A DNA stretch of 64,000 nucleotides, taken from Clostridia bacterium. Lineage in GTDB: Bacteria; Bacillota; Clostridia; Lachnospirales; Lachnospiraceae. Shown one piece after another: positions 1 through 9,819 of the stretch (position 1 is the first letter of the stretch; every line of letters starts with the position of its first letter). The stretch lies in the NCBI GenBank assembly GCA_003246295.1, contig QKAS01000022.1, forward strand, positions 62,001 to 126,000, in the 5' to 3' direction. Under the pieces are notes generated by a model that ran no database searches, was not told the DNA's origin, and saw nothing but the letters and a program-made list of their open reading frames with translations. A program made the position numbers and the translations under genes.

Positions 1-10
1 AATTCCTTAC

Positions 11-1480
11 TTAATCTCTTGCTTCGTTTATTTTGCCAATCGTTCCATCCAAACTGATTCCTACTGAACTATCTGATTCTTTTGATTGTAGCCACAAAGT
101 CTCAGCTTGCCTCAACGCATTTTCTTTGTCTATCTTAATAGATTCAGCGCGTTGTTGTTGATGAAACCAGCTGAACCGCTCACCACTATCAATGATAAAC
201 ATTTCACCTGATGCTATAAAATATCCATCTAAATATTTCTCAATTTTATCTCGTTCAGATTCATTTGTAGTATCAGTCAGCTCTGTATCAGATGTAATTC
301 CTAATTGACTATTAATTGATTCAGTAATATCATCGAATCCTTCTAATGCCCCCCCTTCATAAATTGTTTCGTGCTCTTCTGGTGTGTTTTTATTAAACTT
401 AATATAGGTTCCATTTCCTGAATTTGCAACCATTAACATTTCGTTATCTGCAGCGATAAAATCATCTTTCCCCTGAAACCCATATATTATACTTTGTGTT
501 CCGGTCTCTAAACTATATTTTTTTACACATGTAGCTACATTATATAAATCAGCACTATAATAAATCTCATTCTCTGCATAAATAACATTTTTAATTCCGT
601 CTGTTACAATTTTATTACTATCAAGTAGTACTTGGGATACCCCAGATTCCACTTCAATTTGATACAGACTAGTATTTGATACCCTACTTTGTTTTTCCTG
701 GGATCCTAAATAATACAAAAATCCGTCTTTAATTGAAAACGCAGGTCGTTCATCACCCTCACAGGTAGGAACTGCTTTTAATCTGGTCATTAGAGGTAAT
801 TTGTCATTCTCCGGATCATATATCCCATAAGCACTTGATTTCTCAAATAAAAAGTATATTGTATCCCCTTCTACCACAAGGTTGGATTCAGGCAGAAGAA
901 ATAAAAACTCTGCCTCTCCTCCATTCTTAGAAACACGAAAATATGCTGTAGGATACCCCTCTCCCATTTCGATTGGTCTAATTCCAAAATAGATCTCATC
1001 ATCAAGAATGGCAAATGTTGAAAATGAAATTAATAATGTGTCACTTCCAATTTTGACTGTTTCATTACAAGTCATTACAGTTTCAAGTTCCCCACCTGTC
1101 TCTGGTACTCTTACAAGATCAGTTATATATTTAAAATAAAGATATCCATCTGACTGTTGAACATTCATCCTTTGCTGTGATATCTGAACCAGCTTGTGTT
1201 CTTCTGTATGATCCGTAGTGTTGTCATCTTCTATTGCATCATTCTTCATTTCCTGTGCTATATTTTTGTTTTTAATTTCTAGTGGTTCTCTCTTATTCCC
1301 AAAATATCGTATGCTTAGGATACCGATCAATAGTATTAAAACGAACATCCGCACGCGGACATATTGATTCACTTTATTTTTATTTATACTTTTTTCTTTT
1401 TCTGATTGCATTTTATATCCACATGCCGCACAGAAACAGGCTTGTTTAGGCAACTGTAATCCACATTTTGGGCAAATCAT
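11..1480 (-). CDS. Zinc-ribbon, membrane-anchored beta-propeller-like protein (DUF5050-like)
   Basis: A protein of 489 residues. An N-terminal zinc ribbon (CPKC at 3-6, CAAC at 17-20) is followed by a basic stretch and one hydrophobic segment at about 45-60. The remainder is predicted to lie outside the cell. It has repeated short strands of the type 'DDEIYFG', 'GDTIYFL', 'DGFLYYLG' and 'ENEIYYS', which is the look of DUF5050-type propeller blades. The start has a GGAGGATACGAT spacer to ATG. It is the last gene of a four-gene run (5916 to 11) and lies 26 bp after the previous stop. No enzyme motif is visible. The function is unknown; a sensor or scaffold of the envelope is an inference only. 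Confidence 0.8.
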   Translation of the reverse strand: MICPKCGLQLPKQACFCAACGYKMQSEKEKSINKNKVNQYVRVRMFVLILLIGILSIRYFGNKREPLEIKNKNIAQEMKNDAIEDDNTTDHTEEHKLVQISQQRMNVQQSDGYLYFKYITDLVRVPETGGELETVMTCNETVKIGSDTLLISFSTFAILDDEIYFGIRPIEMGEGYPTAYFRVSKNGGEAEFLFLLPESNLVVEGDTIYFLFEKSSAYGIYDPENDKLPLMTRLKAVPTCEGDERPAFSIKDGFLYYLGSQEKQSRVSNTSLYQIEVESGVSQVLLDSNKIVTDGIKNVIYAENEIYYSADLYNVATCVKKYSLETGTQSIIYGFQGKDDFIAADNEMLMVANSGNGTYIKFNKNTPEEHETIYEGGALEGFDDITESINSQLGITSDTELTDTTNESERDKIEKYLDGYFIASGEMFIIDSGERFSWFHQQQRAESIKIDKENALRQAETLWLQSKESDSSVGISLDGTIGKINEARD

Positions 1481-1506
1481 ATCGTATCCTCCGTCTTAGG
1501 GCATCT

Positions 1507-3225
1507 CTACTCAGCAGCATATTCATACTGTACACTTTCAGTAGCATCATCTGATGCAAGGATGCTCGTATCTTTGGTATCTCCAAATTCCAGGGAATCC
1601 TCTTCCATATCAGGAAAACGGTAAAATGGCTCCATGAGTGCTTTATAATTGAATTCATATGCTGGTTTTCCTTCTGTCTGTGCTTCTACTGCACTCATTT
1701 GCAACCAGAATCGAATATACTCACTTCCAAGCGCATACAATGTTACATATCCTTCGGCATCCACCGTCCCGTCCTTATGAAAATAAATATTCATATCATA
1801 CGCTAACTCCCGATCAATTCCTGCGCCAGAATTTTGTTCTGTCATAAAACTTCCTTTTACCTGGAAAACACTAGGTTTTGATTGATTCACAAGAGTCTCT
1901 GTCGTTGCGCTATCTTTACTACTATCCAATGAATATTCATTCAGCAGATAACCTACTCTAAATGGTCCATTTGATAAAGTAACATCAGTTGCATAAGTTC
2001 CACCTTCTTCAAACCAAAGATAAGCAAAATCAGGAATCATACTCATATCTTTTGAAAATGTCCATTTTGTCTTCCCATAATTTCTATGTTCCAATTTTGC
2101 AAGACTGTCATATCTTGCTTCAGCAATCATCATACCTTCTTGTCTTCCAACACAGTAGTCTTTATCCGGCTGATAATCACATTCCTCGTAATAGTATTCA
2201 AAAAATTTGTTGAAGTCTTCAACTTCCGCTTCTACAACATAATAGCAGCCTATGAAATTTAAATAGGTACCTTCATCCTTTATTTCTTGAATTGTTTCCG
2301 GTCCTAAAAGTTCTTTCGGATCATTTTCTCTAACTGGAATCTCTCCATTATTTTCTGGTGGCGGCACAACTTCAATGACAGGACCTGGAAGAAGAACTTC
2401 TTCCTCAATCATTACTTCCTTACTTTCTATCGGAGGTATCGATTCCTTTTTTTCTTCTTCTACTTCCTCTTCTTCCTCTGCTTTTGGTGGATCAGGCATG
2501 GAATCAGGTAAAAATTTAAAAATAAAAGTACTGCTTTCTACATTTTTCCAAAACCACTCTTTTCTTATTCTGAAATAAATTCCATCAGGTGTGCGTTTTC
2601 CTGGATTGGCTGTTATCCAATTTGCATCTGTTGTAACGCGTATCGCCTCTTCCTCTTCCATGGACGCAAATGAAATTTGTTCTACTTGCTCTGCATCAAC
2701 CAATTTCGTATAGTATGCCATGGCCTTGACTTCATCATTTTTCTCGAAAAAGCTGTCTTTCTGAGCCTCATTTGTTAATTGATACTTTTCTGACTCATTT
2801 TCACCCGCAACAAACAATTCAAAACGAAACTGGTTCTGATCTTCTTTACTTCCAATATAAAGTACTGCTGTGCCGTCTTCTCTGACCCACTTCCCATTCG
2901 GGTATTCCAAATCATTATACGCGTTCTGATCTGTGTCAAACTCAGTGGTGTATCCTGTTAAATCATCAGGTCCTATTGTTTTTGATAATAGAACTGGCTG
3001 TATTACTGGTTTCCATAAAACTGCAATTGTTCCGCCAGTTACTGCAAATGTTGCTATAATTTTTGCAGCTTTTGTTCTTTTCAGTCCACGATAAACCTCT
3101 CGGATTTTTGTATGATTTGCTGCCTGTTTATTGGATGGTTGATTATGTTGAGTAAATGAATTTCCACACTGATTACAAAATCTTGCCTCTTCTGGCAGTG
3201 TATTACCACAATTTGGACAAAACAT
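1507..3225 (-). CDS. Zinc-ribbon membrane-anchored protein with Glu/Pro-rich linker
   Basis: A protein of 572 residues. Residues 1-22 form a zinc ribbon (CPNC and CNQC). A hydrophobic segment lies near residues 55-75, then an outer domain, a Glu/Pro-rich linker at about 250-310, and a second globular domain rich in Tyr and Trp with two close cysteines (GCYY, EECDY). The head-plus-one-helix layout recalls zinc-ribbon envelope proteins such as TcaA, but I see no clear TcaA homology. A strong AAGGAGG lies before the ATG. It sits 11 bp downstream of the preceding propeller gene, so the two are probably co-transcribed. The linker shares a PGPVIE motif with the secreted protein at 12314-14602. Function unknown. 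Confidence 0.78.
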   Translation of the reverse strand: MFCPNCGNTLPEEARFCNQCGNSFTQHNQPSNKQAANHTKIREVYRGLKRTKAAKIIATFAVTGGTIAVLWKPVIQPVLLSKTIGPDDLTGYTTEFDTDQNAYNDLEYPNGKWVREDGTAVLYIGSKEDQNQFRFELFVAGENESEKYQLTNEAQKDSFFEKNDEVKAMAYYTKLVDAEQVEQISFASMEEEEAIRVTTDANWITANPGKRTPDGIYFRIRKEWFWKNVESSTFIFKFLPDSMPDPPKAEEEEEVEEEKKESIPPIESKEVMIEEEVLLPGPVIEVVPPPENNGEIPVRENDPKELLGPETIQEIKDEGTYLNFIGCYYVVEAEVEDFNKFFEYYYEECDYQPDKDYCVGRQEGMMIAEARYDSLAKLEHRNYGKTKWTFSKDMSMIPDFAYLWFEEGGTYATDVTLSNGPFRVGYLLNEYSLDSSKDSATTETLVNQSKPSVFQVKGSFMTEQNSGAGIDRELAYDMNIYFHKDGTVDAEGYVTLYALGSEYIRFWLQMSAVEAQTEGKPAYEFNYKALMEPFYRFPDMEEDSLEFGDTKDTSILASDDATESVQYEYAAE

Positions 3226-3236
3226 AATACCTCCTT

Positions 3237-4631
3237 TTATCTCATGTCAATAAGCGGAATATCCGTCATCTCAAATACCGCTTTCCCCTGCATAATTTCA
3301 AATACATTGTGAATAATTTCAGTGATTGCCTTTTCTTCTATATGGCAAGCTGCAACCTGATTATTCTCAATAATGCTGAACCAATCGCCTGATACTACAT
3401 CTCCAAATACACTTCCTTCAGGCAACGGAATTTCCTGGAGATTTGTCCCATCTGTTTTTGCTCTGTAAACTTTTGAATTTTCATCATCTACAATATATAC
3501 ATACTGTTGCGCTAATACAACTCTGCTGACAGGAATATCAGTAATTGTAATCTTCTCAGAACCATCATGTGGAAGCAAATATACAGTTTCTTTATTTCTA
3601 TCGCAATAACAGAAATAATCACTATTTTCAAAAATATCAGTAGCCTCACCAAACATTTCTTCATATTGAACTGTATTTGACTCAAAATCGTAACTTTTTA
3701 TACCTCTTTCAGGAATTCCCTGTTCATCCGAGTATTCTAAGTTATAAATATAATACATTTTATTTCCATGGATCAAATAACCACTTTCATAATCATTTAT
3801 TACTTCTTCGGGTAAACCAATAACATCACCTTCCAATGATTTAGGATCTATTTTGAGTAAATGAAATCCATTTGCATCATCTCTACCAAAAGCATATAAA
3901 AACTTTCCATCTGTTGATATTCCTATACATTCAAAACCAACGGCTTCAACAGTCTTAATATCATTCGTATTTTCATCATAAACATACAGGTTTCCTCCTG
4001 TTTCATTTGTCTGTGCAGTAAAAAATATAGATGATTTCACCGCTACCGGTTGTTCTGTCGAAGGATATTCCAGTTCTATTTTCTCAAGTTTTTCTTCTGA
4101 CGGAACAATCTTAGAAACGCTGGCTCCTGCTCTCTGAAAACAATACAAATCGTTATTGGTTGTAAAGAAAAACTGATTACAGTTATAATCTTTGTCAAGT
4201 TTTTGAACAACACTAAAACCATTCTTTGTTGAGACCTTATTACTAATACTTCCCAATTCCATGATTTTATGATTCATATCGAAACGACTTATACCAATCA
4301 CAGCAACTGCTAACACTGCCATGAAAAGAACCACCATTCCACTTGATTCCTTTCCATTTATTCTTTTCTCTTTCTTGTCTTTATTATAACCTTCGTAATT
4401 GTTAGAATTATTATCGTAATGATTGGTATCCTTAAAATTGGTATTTTTTCTCATCGTAGGCGAATGATGCGGTATTTTTTCTCTCATTGCCTCTGAACCA
4501 CTAAAAAATATGATATCTTCCTTTATATCCTGAGCAGGCACTGGATCACTGTGATAAATCTCTTTCCCGCACTTAGGACAATTCTTTAATGACGTATCCT
4601 GAAACTGATATCCGCAAAAAATACAAAACAT
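3237..4631 (-). CDS. Zinc-ribbon membrane-anchored beta-propeller-like protein
   Basis: About 464 residues from the chosen start (ATG at 4631, following AGGGGTGAGG). An in-frame ATG at 4658 would overlap the upstream gene and add nine residues. The head carries CIFC and CPKC zinc-ribbon pairs, then a polar region rich in Asn and Lys. One membrane helix (MVVLFMAVLAVAVIGI) follows, and then an outer domain of repeated blades such as 'NDLYCF', 'GKFLYAFG', 'QYVYIVDDENSKVYR' typical of DUF5050/propeller proteins. It lies 10 bp after the stop of the preceding gene. No catalytic motif is seen, and the role is unknown. The co-operonic genes share the head-helix-outer domain layout. Confidence 0.78.
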   Translation of the reverse strand: MFCIFCGYQFQDTSLKNCPKCGKEIYHSDPVPAQDIKEDIIFFSGSEAMREKIPHHSPTMRKNTNFKDTNHYDNNSNNYEGYNKDKKEKRINGKESSGMVVLFMAVLAVAVIGISRFDMNHKIMELGSISNKVSTKNGFSVVQKLDKDYNCNQFFFTTNNDLYCFQRAGASVSKIVPSEEKLEKIELEYPSTEQPVAVKSSIFFTAQTNETGGNLYVYDENTNDIKTVEAVGFECIGISTDGKFLYAFGRDDANGFHLLKIDPKSLEGDVIGLPEEVINDYESGYLIHGNKMYYIYNLEYSDEQGIPERGIKSYDFESNTVQYEEMFGEATDIFENSDYFCYCDRNKETVYLLPHDGSEKITITDIPVSRVVLAQQYVYIVDDENSKVYRAKTDGTNLQEIPLPEGSVFGDVVSGDWFSIIENNQVAACHIEEKAITEIIHNVFEIMQGKAVFEMTDIPLIDMR

Positions 4632-4641
4632 GTCCTCACCC

Positions 4642-5916
4642 CTACTCTCCATATCCAAATGCTGCTTCTTCTGCCATTTTCTTTAGTTCCTCTTCTGACC
4701 TACCACTTGTCTCTTCTTCAAGCTTATCTTCAGGATATTCTTCCTGTATGTTATTTGATTCTGAGTAAGAATCTTCTGATGCACTCATGCTATTTAACTC
4801 AGTATACTCAAGACCCGCATATAAATCTTCTGAAGTAAGCACATCGTCTGAAGCAAATATTATTTTTTCATTAATATCTTCCGATCGTACTTGTACATAC
4901 ACTGTGTAGTCTACATTTGTAAGATCCATCCCATTGTTTTCTGGTAATGTAAACTCCCATAATATAGTATTTTCTGCCATCATTGTCTTAAGCTCTGCTG
5001 TAGGCATCAAATCACTTCTATCTTCTGAATCTTTCCAGAAAGCTCCTGTCATTTCAGAAGTAAATACTTCCCCACTTCCTGATATATGCTCTGTCAAATC
5101 AATAAGTGAGACGCTATAATTCCCAAAAGATACTCTCCAGCTATATAAAATATCATTTTCTCCAGCACCATCCACCTGTGACGGATATTGATTTTTTATT
5201 TCTGGTACTGATAAACGAATCACCGCTGAGTCGTTGTCCAATACATTTACTTTCATTTCATAACCATCTGTATTGACTATATCCATATCCTGTTGTGAAG
5301 AAATTTCAGGTTCTACTTCCTCATTGTTTATATAAGATTCGTTCGTTGATTCTGTTGTAATTGCGTTTTGTTGATCTGTATGAAAGATTGGAAATTTTTC
5401 ATACCACTTGAACTTCCAACCAAAAATAACCATACTGACTATTATTACAATTAGTACTGCAACAACTGTACTGGATGATTTTTCTCCTTTCGGATTACTA
5501 TCAGCCTTCTCCATTCTTTTTTGACCATGAATGCTGATTGGATAACCAACCTCTGCATATTCACCTGTTTTTGCATCAAACCATGTGACATACTCCATTG
5601 GCTTTTCTGTTTCATCCTGTTTCATGATTGATTGATAATACAACCCGCTCTCCCAATCCCAAACAAATCCATCAGGTGGATTCAATAAATTTTCATTCTT
5701 TATATCTTGTTCATTTTCTACTTTTTTTTGTTCATCCTTTATTGCATTATTTTGTTCATACGGATAGGAATATTGGCTATATGTTCCCGTCTCAGCGTTA
5801 AACCAGGTTACCCACTGAACATAACTTCCATTATCCTGTTGTACGACCTGCGTCTGATAATACAATCCACTATTTCTATCAAATAAATATCCTTCTGGTG
5901 GTAAATAGTTCTGCAT
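4642..5916 (-). CDS. Membrane-anchored protein with two N-terminal WFDAxTGxY modules
   Basis: About 424 residues. The start is set at 5916 because GAGGGGAGC lies just upstream; the longer frame to 5958 would run into the preceding terminator. The cytoplasmic head contains two copies of a roughly 48-residue aromatic module (about 4-52 and 79-127): 'PPEGYLFD..SGLYY...VTWFNAETGTY' and 'PPDGFVWD..SGLYY...VTWFDAKTGEY'. A membrane helix (TVVAVLIVIIVSMVIFG) follows, then an outer domain and an acidic Ser/Glu-rich tail. The same module appears in the genes at 14606 and 16768. It looks like the octamer pattern of OCRE domains, but that is only a resemblance. First gene of the four-gene run. Function unknown. 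Confidence 0.78.
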   Translation of the reverse strand: MQNYLPPEGYLFDRNSGLYYQTQVVQQDNGSYVQWVTWFNAETGTYSQYSYPYEQNNAIKDEQKKVENEQDIKNENLLNPPDGFVWDWESGLYYQSIMKQDETEKPMEYVTWFDAKTGEYAEVGYPISIHGQKRMEKADSNPKGEKSSSTVVAVLIVIIVSMVIFGWKFKWYEKFPIFHTDQQNAITTESTNESYINNEEVEPEISSQQDMDIVNTDGYEMKVNVLDNDSAVIRLSVPEIKNQYPSQVDGAGENDILYSWRVSFGNYSVSLIDLTEHISGSGEVFTSEMTGAFWKDSEDRSDLMPTAELKTMMAENTILWEFTLPENNGMDLTNVDYTVYVQVRSEDINEKIIFASDDVLTSEDLYAGLEYTELNSMSASEDSYSESNNIQEEYPEDKLEEETSGRSEEELKKMAEEAAFGYGE

Positions 5917-5940
5917 GAAGTGCTCCCCTCTGATATGTTC

Positions 5941-5987
5941 TAAAATAAGAAAGAGCAAGTATTATCAAAGCGATAAACCTTGCCCTC
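5941..5987 (-). terminator. Probable rho-independent terminator after the 6052-6789 gene
   Basis: Arms at 5953-5959 and 5979-5985 pair as GGGCAAG with CTTGCTC on the minus strand (one G-U). A T-rich tract TTTCTTATTTT follows. It separates the polytopic membrane gene from the four-gene block. Confidence 0.55.
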
Positions 5988-6051
5988 ATTATTTTGGAAA
6001 ACTTTTAATAAAATCCCGAAAATATTCTCTATGAATAATCACAGTAACATT

Positions 6052-6789
6052 CTATACATCAAAGTAGTCTCCATTTCTGGAGTCCCCCACTTTATCGCCG
6101 GCTTCATTGTAATACTCCGTATATTCTTCATATTGTCCATCAGAACTTCTTGAACCACCGCCACCCGATGTTGCCGATAAAAGCATCATGGCAAACCCAC
6201 CAAACAAAAGAAGAATTCCTAAAATCAAAACCCATGCTGTCACAACACCAATCCATCCACTAAAAAGGCATAATACCAATGCCGTCATATCATATTCAAT
6301 TGAAGGAATTTCTATCTTTTTTAACTTACGGACTGTAAAAAATCTTGTCAGTAAAAAACCTGCTGCAACACATATCCCATAAGATGGTATTGCAATGATT
6401 AGTGGTGCCTTTAACCATAAATAATCAAATATTTTTCCAGGTATAATATTCCCAAAGATACCTGGCGCAACTAGCAGAATACCAGAAATAAAGATGACAA
6501 ATGGATTGGCAATCTCTTTTAATGAAATATTGTATTTCTCATTCATATACCTATTGTGACTCATAAGAAAGGGTATGTTCAATAACATAAGTAAAGTTAT
6601 CAGACCGGTTGTGCTGCCAAAGCTTTGATCCAGTATCATTCCCTTTATAATGCTAAAAAGTAAAAATCCTGCAAAAATACCAATTTTCAGTGAAACTGGA
6701 GCCGTATTCAGAAAACCTTTCAATCGAAAAACAATTTTTGAAAAAAACCCTTGATTTGTATCATTTCTCTGTGTTGCGTCCTGGTCCAT
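6052..6789 (-). CDS. Polytopic membrane protein of unknown function
   Basis: A protein of 245 residues with about six hydrophobic segments (roughly 35-55, 60-80, 98-118, 128-150, 170-190, 195-207). A Gly-rich hinge (TSGGGGS) and an acidic, Tyr-rich C-terminal tail follow (EEYTEYYNEAGDK). The N-terminus is short and polar. I do not recognise a family. It is a single gene between the histidine-kinase operon and the zinc-ribbon block, ended by its own hairpin terminator. Its upstream gap contains an 11-bp inverted repeat. A link to the neighbouring envelope proteins is an inference from position. Confidence 0.7.
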   Translation of the reverse strand: MDQDATQRNDTNQGFFSKIVFRLKGFLNTAPVSLKIGIFAGFLLFSIIKGMILDQSFGSTTGLITLLMLLNIPFLMSHNRYMNEKYNISLKEIANPFVIFISGILLVAPGIFGNIIPGKIFDYLWLKAPLIIAIPSYGICVAAGFLLTRFFTVRKLKKIEIPSIEYDMTALVLCLFSGWIGVVTAWVLILGILLLFGGFAMMLLSATSGGGGSRSSDGQYEEYTEYYNEAGDKVGDSRNGDYFDV

Positions 6790-6804
6790 TCCTGTTAACC
6801 TCCC

Positions 6805-6893
6805 ATATTACCAATAAATTAAAATTATCAATCCCAGTTTATTATAAATTCATTTTTGTCTATATAGATAGAATTCATATCCATTGGTAATAT
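6805..6893. repeat. Long-spaced 11-bp inverted repeat in an intergenic region
   Basis: ATATTACCAAT (6805-6815) and its exact reverse complement (6883-6893) flank 67 bp of AT-rich DNA that includes a smaller TCTATATAGA palindrome. It could be a leader-RNA stem or paired operator half-sites for the 6052-6789 gene. Confidence 0.35.
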
Positions 6894-6905
6894 TTTCATA
6901 TTATT

Positions 6906-8600
6906 TCAGAAACCTCTATGTTTTAAAGGGAGTTTTATCGTAACAGTTGTACCTTGTTTTTTTGCGGATTCTATGGTCAGACCATACTCTTTTCCAAAAT
7001 AGGAAAAAATTCTTCTTTGAATATTTATAATTGCAATGTGAGACAATCCTTCAATCGGATCGTCTTCTTCAGCTTTTCTTAATTGTTCTTGTATATTAAT
7101 CAGTTCTTCTTCGTCAATTCCTTCTCCATCATCTTCAATGATGATTCTCAACGTACTTGATTCCATATCACAATAGACATGAATCAAACCTTTTTCAGAC
7201 TCATTTTTATTTGAGAATCCATGTATAATACTATTTTCTATGATGGGTTGTAAAAGCATTCTTGGAATTTCAATTTCTTCCAAATTATCTTCCATTTCAA
7301 TTTCAGCTTCGAATCTGTTAGGATATCTGATCTTCATAATATCAACATATTTTTCCAGTACAAAAAATTCATCCATTCCACTGATAAAGTGGTCTCCCGC
7401 ATTCGCATATCGGAGCAAAAAGGATAATCCATCGCATAATAACCCTGCTTTTTCATTCTCACCGGATGCAGAAAGTGCTTTAATTATATTAAGTACATTT
7501 ACAGTAAAATGAGCACTAATCTGTTTCTTCAAAGATACAATCAATGCCTTCTGTTTCCTGATTTCTGCCTCCTGCAGAAAATAAGTTGCTTCATAAACCT
7601 CTTTCTCTTTTAATTCAATTCGTTCAATCATATTATTAATCCCACGGATTAATCCATCAAAATGTTCCATACCTGTTAGCATTAATATTTCTTCTTTTCC
7701 ACTTTCAAATGATTCTACCTCTAATATTACAGTCTGAAGAGGTATAAAAAATTTACCTCTCCAAAAATGAAGGAAAACTCTAAGAATCAATAAAAGTAGC
7801 ATTGCCATCATACTCATTGCTATGAGAAATACTAAACTAATCTTTCTATCCGCATTTTCATATGAAATAAGGAGCTCAAATGGTGTGAATCCGACACGCT
7901 TGGTCAGATAGTATTTTGTTTGGCTTGTCTGTTCTGACATACTTTTCCCAAGCATGACTTCATCATTCGTAACAATAATCTCACCTTCGGCTGCAAGTGC
8001 AATCTTCATACTCTCAGTTTTTGCCAGTTGACTAAATAGTCGATATATATCTGTTTCATCCATCAACATAACAATTTTACCGATATCTTCTTGTTCAAAA
8101 TAAATATTAGTAACATATCCAATGTACCTGCTGTCATCCAACTGTAACTGAATATGTTTTGTAATTTTATTCTTTGTCAAAATATTTGTCATTCTGCTAA
8201 TACCAATATTACTTATATTCCCTGAATATCGATAAAAATCACCTGAATAATTTAAAAAAACAATATTGTCCATAAAAGATTTATCTACTATAACTTGCTC
8301 CAGTATATGCTCAATTTCATTGGTTCTATTATGAAATTCTAGGCTGGAATCAGATTTCATAAGGGAAATAATCTCATCATCTTTTGCAAGGGCAAAGGAA
8401 ACTTCTTCTAGTTGAAGGAATGTTTTGTCTAGCTCATTAATGATTTCTGCAGATGCCTGCTCCATATTTTCTGTAATATAACTCTTTAATATGTTATGCA
8501 TATAAGCATAAAAAAGAAACCACATTGCAAGCATTGCGGTACTTAATAAAAAAATAGTTCCTTTTAATTCTCGCATTAACGATTTCTTTTTGTCTTTCAT
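6906..8600 (-). CDS. Sensor histidine kinase, YesM/HptS type
   Basis: About 564 residues. The first helix is near residues 13-35, an outer sensing domain covers about 35-250, and a second helix (SLVFLIAMSMMAMLLLLIL) is followed by a linker. A His_kinase (PF06580-like) region follows, in which the usual 'PHFLYN' is replaced by 'AHFTVN'. The ATPase domain shows LQPIIENSIIHGF (N box) and DDGEGI (G1). The ATG at 8600 lies two bases after the upstream stop. The AAGGAG is 17 nt away, so translation is probably coupled. It is the last gene of a regulator / binding protein / binding protein / kinase operon, and its partner is the response regulator at 11426-12154. Confidence 0.88.
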   Translation of the reverse strand: MKDKKKSLMRELKGTIFLLSTAMLAMWFLFYAYMHNILKSYITENMEQASAEIINELDKTFLQLEEVSFALAKDDEIISLMKSDSSLEFHNRTNEIEHILEQVIVDKSFMDNIVFLNYSGDFYRYSGNISNIGISRMTNILTKNKITKHIQLQLDDSRYIGYVTNIYFEQEDIGKIVMLMDETDIYRLFSQLAKTESMKIALAAEGEIIVTNDEVMLGKSMSEQTSQTKYYLTKRVGFTPFELLISYENADRKISLVFLIAMSMMAMLLLLILRVFLHFWRGKFFIPLQTVILEVESFESGKEEILMLTGMEHFDGLIRGINNMIERIELKEKEVYEATYFLQEAEIRKQKALIVSLKKQISAHFTVNVLNIIKALSASGENEKAGLLCDGLSFLLRYANAGDHFISGMDEFFVLEKYVDIMKIRYPNRFEAEIEMEDNLEEIEIPRMLLQPIIENSIIHGFSNKNESEKGLIHVYCDMESSTLRIIIEDDGEGIDEEELINIQEQLRKAEEDDPIEGLSHIAIINIQRRIFSYFGKEYGLTIESAKKQGTTVTIKLPLKHRGF

Positions 8601-8602
8601 AA

Positions 8603-9793
8603 TTATTGTGTAACATTCTCCTTCAATATTGTTTCCCAAAATTCGATTATATTCTGCCTGTTTTCATAAATAAATTTCTTATTTAGATATTTCACGTCTA
8701 ACTGGCTCAAAGGGACGATATCACCATCAGCCACATCTTCTCGTGCAGACCATGTACCTAGGGTGGTAAATGGTAAAATTCCTTCACCCTTCCCATCAGT
8801 TTCACCAAGAAGATATCTAATAAATAATTTTGCAGAATTTATATTCTGGGATCCTCCTGCTATTGAAACAGAATTTGGTGTATACACTGCTGCAAATGGC
8901 TCAAGATTATATATTGGTGTAAGATGATATCCCAGTTCCCTGTATCTCAATTTACTTGATATCATAACTCCAAGCCAATAGTCTGTATTCTCAAAGCTTC
9001 CAACACCTTCCATTACCTCGTCACTTGAATTCGTGAAAACTATATTAGGAGATACCATTTCCCAAAAAATTTCTCCTGCCTGTTTTCCTTCTGGTATGAT
9101 CATTGCTTCTCCGAAATATTCTTCATAAGATTGTTTCATTATTTCCGATTCTGCAATTACCGTGGCACAAAATCCATAGGTAGAGAAGGAACTTAACGGA
9201 CTTGCCATTATAATTTTACCTTTGAACTTTTTTTCCGTCATTTCCCAAATATTCTGAATTGGTTGTGTTTTAAAAAGTTTATCGTTATAGATTAACATCA
9301 TGGCCTCTCCTAAAAAGACCATCCCCTGTTCTTCATCGTTCTCCCTTAAATGATTCGAAATATCCCACGGAATATATGAGTATGCTAATCCTGGTTCTAA
9401 CAGTTCTTTGTAAAGGCTTCCATCACAGTCACTACAGATAATCAGATCACAAGAGTAATCATTATTTTCATAATTACTTAAAACAGTTTTAATAATATCA
9501 TCGCCACGTATATCTCTTACATCTACCGTCAGTCCTGGATATTCTTTTTCAAATGTTTCTTTTGCGTCAAATGCTCTTGACGAAACTGAATAAACGACCA
9601 AAGTATCTTCCTTTAGCGCTTTCTGATACAGTTCTTCTGCTGAATAATGATCCTGTAATTCGGCTGTTTTCAGCCAGTCTTTCATCTCCTCATTTTCACT
9701 TCCTGCATTTCCATGCGCAACACATCCAGTTATGCTTAAAGTCGTCATTACTAATAATATGCCTGCTATGATAATTCTGTTTTTTTTACTCAT
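8603..9793 (-). CDS. Lipoprotein, AfuA/HptA-like solute-binding protein
   Basis: About 396 residues with a lipoprotein signal (lipobox LSITGC, Cys near residue 24). The mature part has the fold signature of iron/phosphosugar-type binding proteins: 'DTLVVYSVSS', 'FEKEYPGLTVDV' and later 'NSVSIAGGSQN..AKLFIRYLLG'. The start at 9793 follows AGGGGAGAATTAC; the longer frame to 9820 overlaps the upstream stop. No permease or ATPase gene accompanies it, but a kinase follows directly and a response regulator heads the operon. This is the arrangement of HptA in HptRSA, where the binding protein feeds the sensor kinase. A sensory role is inferred and the ligand is unknown. Confidence 0.82.
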   Translation of the reverse strand: MSKKNRIIIAGILLVMTTLSITGCVAHGNAGSENEEMKDWLKTAELQDHYSAEELYQKALKEDTLVVYSVSSRAFDAKETFEKEYPGLTVDVRDIRGDDIIKTVLSNYENNDYSCDLIICSDCDGSLYKELLEPGLAYSYIPWDISNHLRENDEEQGMVFLGEAMMLIYNDKLFKTQPIQNIWEMTEKKFKGKIIMASPLSSFSTYGFCATVIAESEIMKQSYEEYFGEAMIIPEGKQAGEIFWEMVSPNIVFTNSSDEVMEGVGSFENTDYWLGVMISSKLRYRELGYHLTPIYNLEPFAAVYTPNSVSIAGGSQNINSAKLFIRYLLGETDGKGEGILPFTTLGTWSAREDVADGDIVPLSQLDVKYLNKKFIYENRQNIIEFWETILKENVTQ

Positions 9794-9819
9794 GTAATTC
9801 TCCCCTGTTGCAAATACCA

